The notes under the pieces: generated by a model
Database searches by the model: none
Told to the model about the DNA's origin: nothing
The model's input: only the letters and a program-made list of their open reading frames with translations
Position numbers and translations under genes: made by a program
Assembly: GCA_018136815.1 (NCBI GenBank)
Contig: CM030940.1
Coordinates: 18,701 to 82,700, forward strand
Length of the DNA: 64,000 bases
Reading direction: 5' to 3'
Origin: Isochrysis galbana
Lineage: Eukaryota; Haptophyta; Isochrysidales; Isochrysidaceae
Part shown: one piece after another, positions 23,813-34,216 of the stretch
Layout: each line of letters opens with the position of its first letter
Numbering within the stretch: position 1 is the first letter of the stretch

Positions 23813-24306
23813 ATCTTGGGTTGTGGAGCGCCCTCTCTCTTTCTCTCGAAAGAGAAGGGAAGTTTCGAAGTTTCCCCACCTTTCTTCCTCCTAGGCGCCT
23901 CGCAAATAGGTTTAATTATTTTTAATTTGCTATCTTCCCTGCGTTTCTTATCTGCTTTTGGGGGCAATCAGGTTTAATTTGCGACCTCTTCGTATCTCCC
24001 CCTTAGGCACATCGCACTTCTCTCGTCTTATTCGATAGGTCTCTTGGGATACTGCCTAGCAGGATTGCCCCTCGTTTCCGTTATGGTGCGATTCCCGTTC
24101 CACACGAGATCGCCGACAGATCGCCCTTTGATCGTCGTCCGTCGTTGTCTGAACGGAGTGTTTGGGTTTGATTTCAGTCGAGTTATGTGAGAAAGTCGTG
24201 GGGCGAGAGTCGGAGTGTTTTCGTGGGTGCAGTGAAGTGCCAACCCTGCAGGTCCAATGATGCGGCCGCAGCACGCGGTCTTCGTTCGTCCTCGGGCAGT
24301 GGTGGT
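23813..24306. other. Intergenic stretch, nothing recognised
   Basis: Partly AT-rich DNA between the TRIM element and the 154-bp repeat. No gene, RNA or repeat was recognised. Confidence 0.35.
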
Positions 24307-24460
24307 ACCGAACAGGTTGCCACCATGGCTCTGCGTAGCATGCAGGGGGTCTTTGAGACCCCCTCCAACAGTGGGAAACCCTCCCACCCCAAGAGCACCT
24401 CATGTGGGAGGGCAGCTCTGCTGCCCTCCCCATGGTGGAAACCTCTACCATCAGTGCACC
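24307..24460 (+). repeat. 154-bp hairpin-rich repeat, copy 1
   Basis: 150 of 154 bases are identical to 44984-45137. It can fold into several hairpins: GGGGGTCT-TTG-AGACCCCC, and GGGAGGGCAGC pairing with GCTGCCCTCCC across a TCT loop. It begins ACCGAACAGGTTGCCACC and contains ATGG in a good start context. It may be a structured part of a retroposon transcript; the function is unknown. Confidence 0.65.
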
Positions 24461-25193
24461 GACGAAACTTTCCACGCACGGGATCCCCGCGCGTGTGATT
24501 GCCACTCATCATGCGCACGGCGTGCACACGCATCTGGCGGGCGAACACCCAGAGTCTTCTCCTCCCAGACATCCACCACCTACACCCCACTCTCCTCTTC
24601 CCCCACAAGCCTCGCTCCTTCACCATGGGCCAGTACTTGTCTTCATCGCCAAGCGACTCGGTCACCGCACCTACGAGGAGATCCGCGCCCCAGCCTTCAA
24701 GTTCTGCGAACACATGGAGGAGGGCATGAGCGGCGCCATCCTGGCGATGCTGCTCGTCACAGCCTCTGGCATGGGCCGTGGATGTGGAGACTTTCGCGTG
24801 GATCTGGCCAAGGAACGCTACCCGTCGATGTGGGCACTCATCGAGCCATACATGGGCCGTTGGTGCAAGGCAACCCTCATGCTCGTCGGCGACTACTCTG
24901 ACGAGTACGACAAGATCCCAATCCCCAAGACCAGATACATTGGAGAGCAAGCCGCCGTCGCGTACCTCTGCATGGAATACATCACGGCGGTCGCGTACGC
25001 TGAAGCGGATCCCATGGTGCAAGTGCGCCGAGCAGCTGGCAAACTCTACATGCAGGACAAGAAGGCCGTCCTCGCACGCATCACGGATCTCGCCACCCAA
25101 GATCAGCCAAGCGATATCGTCGCCTGCAAGCAGAACGACGAGGAAGAGGGATGTGAGAAAAAGACGAAGAAGATGAAAACTCAGCCCGCGTAG
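24402..25193 (+). CDS. Unknown protein with a repeat-derived first part
   Basis: A 263-residue ORF. The first about 80 residues overlap the 154-bp repeat and a Pro/His-rich stretch and may not be coding. The later part has normal protein composition: RTYEEIRAPAFKFCEHMEEG, a hydrophobic ILAMLLVTASGMG segment, RYPSMWALIEPYMGRWC, YIGEQAAVAYLCMEYI and a Lys/Glu-rich tail (EEEGCEKKTKKMK). I do not recognise the domain. The real start may be further in, through an intron or a later Met. It could be an element-borne ORF, since the same repeat also precedes an ORF at 45000. Confidence 0.4.
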   Translation: MWEGSSAALPMVETSTISAPTKLSTHGIPARVIATHHAHGVHTHLAGEHPESSPPRHPPPTPHSPLPPQASLLHHGPVLVFIAKRLGHRTYEEIRAPAFKFCEHMEEGMSGAILAMLLVTASGMGRGCGDFRVDLAKERYPSMWALIEPYMGRWCKATLMLVGDYSDEYDKIPIPKTRYIGEQAAVAYLCMEYITAVAYAEADPMVQVRRAAGKLYMQDKKAVLARITDLATQDQPSDIVACKQNDEEEGCEKKTKKMKTQPA

Positions 25194-25770
25194 CTGGGGT
25201 GTTTGGGAGTGGGAGTGGGGGAGCGTGATTAGCTTTGTAATAATAATGTTAGAGTTGTAATTGTAATAATACTAACCAAAAAGAAAACAAATAGCCTGGC
25301 CCTCTTTTGACGGAACGCGACTTTGTTTGCGCTGCCCTCCCCTTTGCGCGCGCGCCACGCGCTGCACGCTGAACACCCCCTAGTAAGTGTAAGTATAATA
25401 ATAGCGATACTAGAAGTTATAATAGGGGTGTAAGCTGATATTAGTACTGATGTAAGTACTGATGTAAGTGTAAGCTCAAAACCACCGTAAGCTTACGGAC
25501 TGACAGCCCAACTAGGAACATTTGATGACATCAAGAAAAGGTAAGAGAAGAGGGCCGGAGGCGACGGACGGCACGCCGAGGGAAAGAACCTGCCGCGGGG
25601 GGGGGCGAGGGACCGAGGGCACGGAAGGGCAGCGTGGGAGGGCGCGAGGCCAATCTCGGAGCGAGATCGCGTCCTTTCCCTCGCGGAGCGCGGAGAGACC
25701 CCCCACGAGATATCTTGGGGCCGGAGAATGTTTTGGACGAATCTTCCTGCCGTCGGCCGAGGAGAGGCGG

Positions 25771-25858
<88 letters not shown>

Positions 25859-26333
25859 TCGCAGAGCGACTGCAGAACGAGAAGTCGAAGTCATGCCGGT
25901 TTATTACCTTAAACGAGCCAACAATTATGAGAACAGCAAAAACAAAATTCGAATCGCAAATTTCGAGACCAAAATCTGCAAACCTGGACTTGAGACCATG
26001 GGGAAATCCGAATCTGTGTGTCTTGTGCGTCAGCGGCAACACGGGGAACTGTTCAATTGTAATTATGAGCGCGTACCTTATACCTTACACGAATATTCAT
26101 GCCTATAGCCTTCAGATGGGCAGGAATACAACAGAGTGAGCGCTAGTCCCGTTCCTTTGCCGCGCCGCGACCCATAAAAATTTGTTAAAAATTTAAAATT
26201 TAGAAACACGGTGAAAAATGAAAAACACTGTTTTTGACTTCCGTAGAAACACACTGTTCCTGTGTTTAACAACTAGGGCTAATGCATGCTGTGATGGTGT
26301 GATGGTAGGTGGCTTCTATCCTGCCGCCTATAT
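25194..26333. repeat. Repeat-rich intergenic region with a (GA)n tract
   Basis: (GA)n runs from about 25767 to 25857. The stretch 26138-26192 (GAGCGCTAGTCCC ... CCATAAAAATTTG) recurs at 47205-47262. The stretch 26203-26278 is copy 2 of the short repeat at 19056. AT-rich sequence around 25240-25460 looks like a 3' flank. No gene was recognised. Confidence 0.6.
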
Positions 26334-26357
26334 CAACTAAGTTTATACTTGGTCGCC

Positions 26358-27539
26358 ATGGAGCGCGCCGACGCGCCCCCTCTCTCTTTCGGGCACCCCA
26401 CCGCGGGCGCCCTTCCAATGCCCATGGAGCAGTCGCAGGCGAAGCGACCGCGTCCTCCCGCGGAGGCCGAGCAGGTGAGCGCGATCCCCGTCGCGCCACA
26501 CGGCCAGTGGCCCCGGCCACACCACCTCCAGCAGCCATGCTGGCCCCCCCCCTGGAGGACCACAGGCTGCAGGCCACAACCAGCACACACCAGACAAGAA
26601 CCAACAGAGATCCATTGGGCATGCCTCATGGCAGAGGCCTCACTCACCCTGGTGACGGCCGCGCCGCCTCGGCGGCGCGGCCCGAGACCGGGTGGCCCTT
26701 ATGGGCACAAACCTCACACTACAACAGATACGCACCACAACAAGCCACAGCAACACCCCCAGACCAAGGACAGCACACACGAGACCCCCCTAGGGGAAGG
26801 TCGAGAGCACGCACACGCCAACGCACCACGCATCCGCAAGCCGACGAACTACACACTTACACCCGACTCGCCATGCCCCGCACAGGAACCCCAATCAGAA
26901 GATGAACAAGAAAGCGTAGACACAGATGCAAACTACGAACTTTCCTTCCATCAGGAGGGCGACTACACATTCCAAGACGCGTCGGTGTACGCCGCCATAG
27001 TCGAGCTCCTCTTAGAGCTCGAAGGAGTCGATCCTGAACCGGACTTCTGGGCCCGGTCGATTAAAGGCCCCTGGCACATAGCAGTCAACGAAGACTGTGC
27101 GCAACAATTCCAAGAGCGATATGGCGAACTTACCACCCTCCGCGTGCTTCAGACAGACATCAAAGTCCGGATCAAGGTCGACTCGATAGAGGAAAAGTTC
27201 AACAAACGAGGCTCATCCTCGCGCAAATCACTATATAATGCTCTCCAAGACGTTGCAGCCCACTTGGTCGTCGAAGCCGACGGCTTGGCGCAAGCAAAAC
27301 AAATCACACTGAGCAACCTCATTAAGGCGGTCGAGAAAGTAGGCCTCACCTTTCTTAAGGGCAACCGAGAGCGTATGAAACTGGAAGGTGGCTCGGGCAC
27401 ATTTGTGTCCAAGGCGGCCTACTCCACCCGCTGGCACCTTTATGTCTCGGCAGCAAAGAGGAATGCTCGGCTTATGTCGAGCACCTACCCGACACCTTCA
27501 CACATGAGGGAAGAACTATCCACAAAAAAGAATTCTTAG
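26358..27539 (+). CDS. ORF1-like protein of the LINE derivative
   Basis: Starts at the ATG right after the palindromic 5' motif (MERADAPPLSFGHP). The first half is Pro/His/Thr-rich and probably disordered. After an acidic stretch (EPQSEDEQESVDTDANYE) comes a folded-looking part with GPWHIAVNEDCAQQFQERYG and LRVLQTDIKVRIKVDSIEEK, which could be an RNA-binding domain. It ends in a different frame from the next ORF; near 27440-27530 the other frame reads GRTIHKKEFLESWDAVV and continues into it. A frameshift therefore separates the two parts. Function in RNA binding is inferred from position only. Confidence 0.55.
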   Translation: MERADAPPLSFGHPTAGALPMPMEQSQAKRPRPPAEAEQVSAIPVAPHGQWPRPHHLQQPCWPPPWRTTGCRPQPAHTRQEPTEIHWACLMAEASLTLVTAAPPRRRGPRPGGPYGHKPHTTTDTHHNKPQQHPQTKDSTHETPLGEGREHAHANAPRIRKPTNYTLTPDSPCPAQEPQSEDEQESVDTDANYELSFHQEGDYTFQDASVYAAIVELLLELEGVDPEPDFWARSIKGPWHIAVNEDCAQQFQERYGELTTLRVLQTDIKVRIKVDSIEEKFNKRGSSSRKSLYNALQDVAAHLVVEADGLAQAKQITLSNLIKAVEKVGLTFLKGNRERMKLEGGSGTFVSKAAYSTRWHLYVSAAKRNARLMSSTYPTPSHMREELSTKKNS

Positions 27540-27553
27540 AATCATGGGACGCG

Positions 27554-28654
27554 GTGGTCAGCCACGCGAGAAGCGTACTAGGACAAGCGAAAGAACGCCC
27601 GACAGCGGACAAAAAGGACACGGACGACCACGATGGCGGAACCCATCCACACGAGGCGGGAAATACACCAAATAGAGAAGTGAGAGTCTCCGAAGACGAG
27701 CGCTACATTACCAAAATGAACAACATATGGCTACAAGCCGACACTGACTACCTAGGAGAGATATCCGGCACCGGAGACGTAACAGACGAGAATGAAGTCC
27801 GGTACTACCACCCACCGGCCAAATGGGAGAACGGGTACAAAGGCCCGAGATTTACGGAATACCCTCTGGCGGAAGAGTACGCTATAAACAAAGGGAAAGT
27901 AGCGCTAGACGCGATCACGGTCTCAGACATCACGAAAGCCACGCTAAAAACAGCCCGAACGAATGCCCCACAAACGGCGAAACCCGCATGGGAAAAGAGA
28001 TTAGACATTACAAAGGAGGAGTGGAAACATATAGCAAGACTATACGCTCTTCCACTGCTAAAACACACCGACAAACACCCACACTTCAAACACATAACCC
28101 ACAGGAGAATCGGAACCAGAAACAGATTTGCGGACAGCCAGACGAGTGAATGCAGGTTATGCCAATGCCACCGCGAAGACTCGTGCCACCTAGCGTGGTG
28201 CCCAGCGACGAAGAAAATATTCGAAACCATCGACGCCATAACCAACTACACGCCTTGCCCCAAAAGGTCACGCACGCAAAAGGCAAAGGACAGACTCTTC
28301 GCATATCCTAGTGCGGTTACCCCCGACAGCCTAAAATCCTTATACGTAATAGCGTGGAGGTACATCATCAGAGACTTCTATAGAGTAAAATATGAGTCGT
28401 ACGAATTTCACTATATACCAGCACTGGAAGCCACGCTCATAAGATTTTCTACCCTGGTGAGAGGCCGCGCTCCGCCGAGCCTCTACAACTCGGCGAGGAC
28501 CGGAAAGGCCGCACAGGGAAGAAAACCCAAGATCAAAACCCCAAGGGAACTTAGCTCACCGATATTCACGGAGGACCAAAAGGGTAGATTGAAAATGAGC
28601 GACACCCTGAGACAAGTGACGGAAGCGGTCGGCCTAACAGAGCGGCTAGCCTAA
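27554..28654 (+). CDS. C-terminal ORF2 remnant of the LINE with zinc finger
   Basis: Open in frame 2, without a convincing Met at its start; the coding sense enters from upstream through a frameshift. It contains RFADSQTSECRLCQCHRED followed by CHLAWCP, a C-x2-C-x8-H-x3-C finger of the kind found at the C-terminus of LINE reverse transcriptases (zf-RVT). No palm motif (xADD) is present. The sequence after the finger (SLKSLYVIAWRYIIRDFYR) is typical of the conserved LINE end. It is probably not translated as a stand-alone enzyme. Confidence 0.6.
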   Translation: MVSHARSVLGQAKERPTADKKDTDDHDGGTHPHEAGNTPNREVRVSEDERYITKMNNIWLQADTDYLGEISGTGDVTDENEVRYYHPPAKWENGYKGPRFTEYPLAEEYAINKGKVALDAITVSDITKATLKTARTNAPQTAKPAWEKRLDITKEEWKHIARLYALPLLKHTDKHPHFKHITHRRIGTRNRFADSQTSECRLCQCHREDSCHLAWCPATKKIFETIDAITNYTPCPKRSRTQKAKDRLFAYPSAVTPDSLKSLYVIAWRYIIRDFYRVKYESYEFHYIPALEATLIRFSTLVRGRAPPSLYNSARTGKAAQGRKPKIKTPRELSSPIFTEDQKGRLKMSDTLRQVTEAVGLTERLA

Positions 28655-29003
28655 GACACACCTACAGCCTGCCTCGAGCCCAACCAGAAGGCGCTAAAAC
28701 ACCGCGCAACACAACGAGCTTCAAGGACGACAAGACGCCCAAACGACCGAAATAAACATAAACAGGCCACCCAGTGACACAGGAGAAAGGCGAGAACATT
28801 CGCTGGGGACAAGTGCACCCGATCCAACCCAACTCCCCCCAACAACCTGAGCCCCGAAGTAGAGCACAAGGGGAGGAGCCGCAAGGCGGGTAGTGGGGAG
28901 CGAGGTGGGAAGGAGCGTGGCTACGAAGATAGATCTCAGTGCCGCGCGCGAGGCGAGAATATTAAAAGGTTTTTTTGTTTTTTGTTTATCCTGCCGCCTA
29001 TAT

Positions 29004-29480
29004 GCAGCCTGCCCAGCCCAAAATTTGGTTCATATATGACCCCCTTGCCCTAACGCACTCACCCAAAAATCCATTTTTAGGCATATACTAGGGTTAAGCA
29101 GTTTTGCAGTTTTGCCCCTCAACTTCAACTTCAAATTCTCAACTTTGCACTTTGCCGGTCGGAGGCCCAGATGCCAGATGCTCCGTTAGGCGTTAGGCAT
29201 TAGGTATCGGATCGTCAGGTTTCGGCTCCCTTAGTATGCTATCCGTATCCTGCCCTACCCTCAGAGCTCAGAGCCTAATATACCTATTACACGCTGGACC
29301 CCCAGAAGAAGAAAAGAAACGGAACCGTGAATCGGGACCACCTCCGCCCTCACCGAGCCACAGATGTGAACGAGCACTCTTAGAAGTTAAAGAGAGCGCC
29401 GCCGCCCGCAGACGGCGCGACCCGCGGGAGATCCTAGTAGTAGAGAGTAGTTACTCCCATTTCTTCTCTTCGTTTCCGCT
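29004..29480. other. Intergenic stretch, nothing recognised
   Basis: Mixed AT- and GC-rich sequence with no gene-like pattern. It precedes the pyrimidine tract of the TPR-CS gene. Confidence 0.4.
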
Positions 29481-29489
29481 AGATATCCC

Positions 29490-29957
29490 TCTCTCTCCGC
29501 TAATCAATTCCTCTCTCTCTCCCTCTCACAGTCTTTCCTCTCTCTCTCTCTCGTCTCTTCTCTTTCTCCTTCTTCTTCCCCCTCTGTTCCTCTGCTTTAA
29601 TACTCTCTGGAGTACTCTCTCTTGTCTCTAGTTGTACTCCTCTTCTGCTGTTATCGTCCCAGCAGCTCGATCTCTTCTCTTTTCTCTCCTCGGTCGGTAA
29701 GTAAGAGAAGTAACCCATCGGAAGAGGGCTCTTCTCCTCTCTCTCCTTCTTCCCTCTCCCTAAAAATACACCTCTCTCTTCTCCTCTCTCCCTCCCTCCC
29801 CTCCCTTCACGTCTCGCCTCCCCTCCCTCTCCTCCTCCCTCTCTCTCTCCCCCCCCTCTCGCTTCCTCCTCCCCCTCCCCCCTCCCCTTCGCCACTCCTC
29901 CCCTCTCCTTCACTCCTCCTCCGCGCCCTCGCCCCTCCCCCCCCTCCCCACCTCTCG
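29490..29957 (+). repeat. Polypyrimidine tract upstream of the TPR-CS gene
   Basis: About 470 bases made almost only of C and T, in short CTCTCC and TTCTTC runs, ending directly at the ATG of the downstream gene. It may hold the promoter or 5' UTR; no core motif can be named. Confidence 0.75.
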
Positions 29958-32606
29958 ATGGGCTACGATTCCTTCGGCCTCTTCCGCGGCTGGTGCCGTG
30001 CTTCTCCCTCTTGCCTCGAGTTCTCTCCCTCCTTTCCCCTCTCTCCCTCCTCCTCCCTGCTCTGCTCTCGCTGCCGCCACCCTGCCGCCCTTCACCAGCC
30101 AGTATCCCTCGCTCCTGATGGCCGCTACGATGCCAACTCGCCCGAGCAGCTCGAGCTGAGGAAGAGATTCGACGAGCGGCTTCTCTCTCCCCCTGAGAGG
30201 GCGAGGCTGAGGAAGGGGAGAGGCGACGCTGCGTTTCGCGCGGGCAACTTTCGCACGGCATACGAGCACTACACCGTCGCCATCGAGGCGGAGCCGAGCG
30301 CTCATCTCTTCGCCAACCGATGCCAGGCATACCTCAAGGCGGGAAAGCCTCAGCTGGCGCTCGATGACGCCAGAAGGGCGACTGAGCTTGCGCCCGACTG
30401 GGCCAAGGGTTGGTACCGGCTGGGCGTCGCGCTCGGCCGGCTGCAGAGGCATGCCGAGGCGGTCGGTGCGTTGGAGACGGCATGTGAGCACGAACCCGGC
30501 AATACGGAGGCGGCCAAAGCGCTGCAGGTTGCGCGCCGCGAAGCCGAGGCTGCAGACAAGCTGGCGGCCGACCTCGAGCGTGCGCGTAAGTCGACGACGC
30601 GCAGGCAGGCCTACGACGCAAAGTCGGCCGCCCAATTCGAGGCGAAGGAGCGCGCGAAGAAGACGGGGCGCATCAAAAGTTACGCCGACTGGAATGACGA
30701 GCTCACTCAGGAGTTCGAAAAGGAGTACGAGGCGACGTGGCAGCCGCCGCCCGGCGTTCAGCTCCTTACACATGCACCAGCGCCCAGGGACGACGATGAT
30801 GAGCCGCGTATCGTCGACGTGACCGACGAGGTCGAGGCCGCGCGCGCAGCAAACGAGGACGCGGAGGGCGGGCTCGCGCTCGAAGACAACGGCGATGGCG
30901 GCGCACCAGCCGCGGGTGGACTGGTGCTCGAGGAAAACGTGGGCGGCGAGGATGAGGAGGATGAGGAGAGTGAGGAGGACTCCGAAGATGATAACTACGT
31001 TTCCGATTCGGATGACTCCGACGTGCGCCCCGCTGAACCCCCGTCGGGGCTTGCGCTGGCCGCTCGCTTTGCCCTCGCCATGCCGGCTGGCCGCTCACCC
31101 GCCCTCCCTCCTCACAACGCGCAGGACCACCCGCCTGAGCAGTTTGAAGTCGGCACCACCACAATCATGCTGCCTCCGCGCAACTACACCCTTGTGCATG
31201 AGGACGGCCGGCTACACAAGAAAGGTATGCCCGGCCGTGGCGACGCGCTGAGGCGAATCGCTGCCCACCGTCGCACGTGCGCCCGCCTGCTCGCGGAGGC
31301 CCCGTAGCTCACGTGCTCCTTCGACCCGTCTGCACGCAGACAACTTCGAGCCCTTGTCCTTTGGAATGCAGCGGGTGTGGAACGATCGGGCGCCCGAGCC
31401 GGTGTGGGTGCAGACCAAGAACGCCAGGTGGTGGCAGAGTGCCACCGAGGTGAGCACGCCCCAATGCATATAGGCCGTCCCCCCTCCCCGCCGCAGCTGT
31501 GCTTACGTGCAGCCTGCGCCACCCTCACGCCGCAGGTGGTCGTCATCGCGCACACCGTGCCATGCGACCGCATGAAGGCTTCTCTTTTGAACGTCTCGTT
31601 CGCGCCCAAGCAGGTACGCGCGCCGCTGCCAGGTGTCTATTTACCGCCGGAGCGCTCGCCTCACCCTTCCACGCCACCCACTTCTCCTTTGCGCTCGGCA
31701 GATCCACGTGTCGGACCGGGGCACTGGCGTCGTGTACCTGCACGGAGAGACCGAGGAGAGGATCGACCCGACCACCTCGACATGGCTCACCGACGGAAAG
31801 TGAGAGCTCTCACGACGGCACCCCGACCACCCCGCCCCTCCTGCAATCTCTCCCCCTCCTCCCCCCCGCCACCCCTCGCGCTTCACGCGTCCTGAGCCCC
31901 CGCATCGCGCCTCACACGTCCCGAGTTGCGGCCCGCCCATTCGCAGCTGCGTCACGCTCAACCTCACCAAGGCCAACCTGCAGCTATACGACGGGCAAAA
32001 GAAGGGAACACAAACGGACACTCACTGGCACAGGCTCCTCACCGAGGACCAATACGTGGAGCGAGGCATGGTGAGTGCCGCATGCTCGATGAGGGGCTGG
32101 CCGCCCGCGCCCCGCAAGCCCATGCCGCGCCCACCCGCGTACGGCGCCTCCCCGCGCAGGTCGATGCCGACTACTCGGACCTTCCGGAGCATTTGCGGTA
32201 CAAGAAGAAGATGGCCGACGAGGAGCACAAGGCGAAGAAGAAGCTGGAGGAAGAGGCCAACGAATGCGCGCTCTGCGGCAAGGACGTCCGATTCTTCTGC
32301 GACTGCCGATCAGGCGACAAGGTACGCAGATAGTCGGCTAGCATCTCTCGCCTAGGCTGGCGAGATAACCGATGTAGTGGTGAGCTCGCTGTCTAGCGCT
32401 CGTGCTAAGCCCTCAACTGCATTTCGGCCGACCCCTCTCCGACTCCTGGGCAGGACTACGAGCGCCCTCTCCCCGAGGGATGGAAGGACCCGCGCCTTGG
32501 CTTCTGCGACCCCATCTTCGAGGGCGTCAAGTACCACGCGGGCGGGGTCGATCAGCTCAAGCCGAAGCCGCCGCCGCAGCCGCAGCCATATCGGGGGGGG
32601 CGATGA
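29958..32606 (+). CDS. TPR and CS (p23-like) domain protein, seven exons
   Basis: Exons 29958-31224, 31340-31449, 31536-31613, 31702-31799, 31947-32070, 32160-32321 and 32454-32606 have GT-AG borders and compatible phases, giving 663 residues. Residues about 80-190 hold three TPR units (GDAAFRAGNFRTAYEHYTVA, then FANRCQAYLKAGKPQLALDD and WYRLGVALGRLQRHAEAV). A coiled, basic region and a strongly acidic linker (about 278-358) follow. The CS domain spans exons 2-5 (VVIAHTVPCDRM, LLNVSFAPKQIHVSD, VYLHGETEERIDP, STWLTDG). A small Cys cluster CALCGKDVRFFCDC lies near residue 600. TPR plus CS is a co-chaperone architecture (SGT1, NudC and DNAAF4 relatives), so binding to HSP90/HSP70 is likely. An extra intron in the pyrimidine-rich N-terminus (30001-30103) is possible. 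Confidence 0.83.
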
Positions 32607-32922
32607 GAATCGAAGCGGAGCGGCAGGGCAAGTCGCGCTGGGCAACGCTGGCGAAGAGCCCCGGAGAGGGTAAGCCGGCCGAAGTTTTGCGCAAGTTGGG
32701 TGCCCGTCGGGGCCGTGTGAAGTCGATTGGTCACTTCGCGCGGTGAATTGGAATTGGCGTAGGTGCTATCCGCTTGCCACTCCCGTAAGTGGAGATCGGG
32801 AGGTGCCATGGAATGATGCCGGGTCCATGCTATAGGGGACTATAGGCTATAGGGAATTAGTAGGGCGGTCAAAGAATGATTTATAACTACTTCTAACTAC
32901 TTTTTGCCGACCCTGAAATGAG
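32607..32922. other. 3' flank of the TPR-CS gene
   Basis: It holds a TAGGGCGGTCAAA stretch at 32862 that recurs at 42990 and, as CAGGGCAGTCAAA, at 43233. No gene was seen. Confidence 0.4.
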
Positions 32923-33205
32923 AACGAGCCTCAGCCGGAGATCATAAACCACATTTTATGATCTCGGAACGGGCGCAAAGTGCACAATGGCATCGACAAT
33001 GTCAAGAAGTGGGAAACACCGTCCATTCGCTAATCTGGGTACTAGAAAGCACCAGCTGCAAGACTTCAATCAACTACAGCAAGCCCAGGCCGACACAACC
33101 ACCTACAACCGACTTACTACCGCCGCCATGCTAGCTAGCTACGTTCTACGTTCCCGCTGCGCCGGAGCCGCCGCACACCACCACGAAAGCGAACGCGCTG
33201 GGGCA

Positions 33206-34216
33206 CTAGGAGCGTGCGGAGCGCCGGCGCTTCTCCGATCCTTGCTCGCGGCTGCCGCGTCGATTCTCACGCGCAGCCAGCCGAGCCGCACGCGTCCTCG
33301 CCCGCTTTGCCCGATCATTCTCGGCTTGCTCTCCCCGGCGTAGCGCGATTTCCACTTCCTGAGTGCGGATCATCGCACCGGAGTCGGAGCTATCCTCATC
33401 GCTACAATGGCACATAGCAGCAGGCCCACCGCCGCCACAGATCCCGCCGCCGCGACAGCTCCCGCCGCCGCGACAGCTCCCGCCGCCACTCCCGTCGCCG
33501 CTGCGGCGACCGCTGCGGCGACCACTATTATGACCGCCGCCGCGACCCGCGGCGCTGTGCCCGTCGCCGCCGCAACCCGCTACGCCGCGAGCGGCGTTGG
33601 GCCTGCTCGAGCGAGCGGTGTTAGTCTGCAAATCTTCCTCCTCTGTCTTACTAGCCTCGCTGGCCTCGCTGGCCTCATCGCTGCATTCCTCCACCTCCTC
33701 AATATCGCTCCCATCTTCCTCGTTGTCACTGCTATCATTGCCGTCGTTGCTGACACGGCCGCCGCGCCGCCTGATAGCAGGGGGCTGCACCATCAGCCCC
33801 GGCTCCTCGGCAGCCACGTACAAGAAGAGGGCGTCACGCCCGTGCTTCGTGATCTTCGGCGCGTTAGGTGAGCTCGTCTCCGACACGTCCACTGCCACGG
33901 GAAGAAAGTCTTTCAGAGCCTCGGTGGACTTGAACACCAATGGACGACGATGTCGATCGTGGCCTCCGATGCAAACCTTGAAGGCAACACTCTGCGTGGG
34001 CCATGCATGCGCCTTTGCCTTACGGGTGAACCAAGCCACCTCGACGGTATTATTGGCGGCAATGCCAGCCGTGACGTCAGCCAACGTGGCGAGGCCGACT
34101 TGCAGCTCACCTTCGCCGGCATAGGTCAGACGGATCCAGAATAGCGCGATGGCGGCGGGCGCCACTTCAGCATGCCTATCGATGGCGACGTGCATGCCAG
34201 CGTCGGCGGGCGCCAC
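33206..34216 (-). CDS. Unknown protein of the TIR element, minus strand
   Basis: 336 residues. The first about 140 residues look like a folded, beta-rich domain (IALFWIRLTYAGEGELQVGL, VEVAWFTRKAKAHAWPTQSV, RDALFLYVAAEEPGLMVQPP). Then follow an acidic Ser/Glu stretch, a Gly-rich stretch with repeated SCRGGG, and a basic Arg-rich end. No DDE motif is recognised. The start lies head-to-head with the plus-strand ORF, with about 45 bases of overlap. It may be a DNA-binding partner or a captured host domain; the function is unknown. Confidence 0.5.
   Translation of the reverse strand: MAPADAGMHVAIDRHAEVAPAAIALFWIRLTYAGEGELQVGLATLADVTAGIAANNTVEVAWFTRKAKAHAWPTQSVAFKVCIGGHDRHRRPLVFKSTEALKDFLPVAVDVSETSSPNAPKITKHGRDALFLYVAAEEPGLMVQPPAIRRRGGRVSNDGNDSSDNEEDGSDIEEVEECSDEASEASEASKTEEEDLQTNTARSSRPNAARGVAGCGGDGHSAAGRGGGHNSGRRSGRRSGDGSGGGSCRGGGSCRGGGICGGGGPAAMCHCSDEDSSDSGAMIRTQEVEIALRRGEQAENDRAKRARTRAARLAARENRRGSREQGSEKRRRSARS

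Larger units (their letters stand above)
26334..28986 (+). mobile_element. Non-autonomous LINE derivative with 17-bp target duplication
   Basis: The element is flanked by perfect 17-bp direct repeats TATCCTGCCGCCTATAT at 26317-26333 and 28987-29003, the hallmark of target-primed insertion. It starts with a variant of the 20-bp palindrome (26335-26354), then ATGGAGCG. It ends in a T-rich tail (TTTTTTTGTTTTTTG). Inside are an ORF1-like region and the C-terminal part of an ORF2 with a CCHC-type finger. Endonuclease and reverse transcriptase are absent, so it must have been moved by proteins from another copy. Confidence 0.85.
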
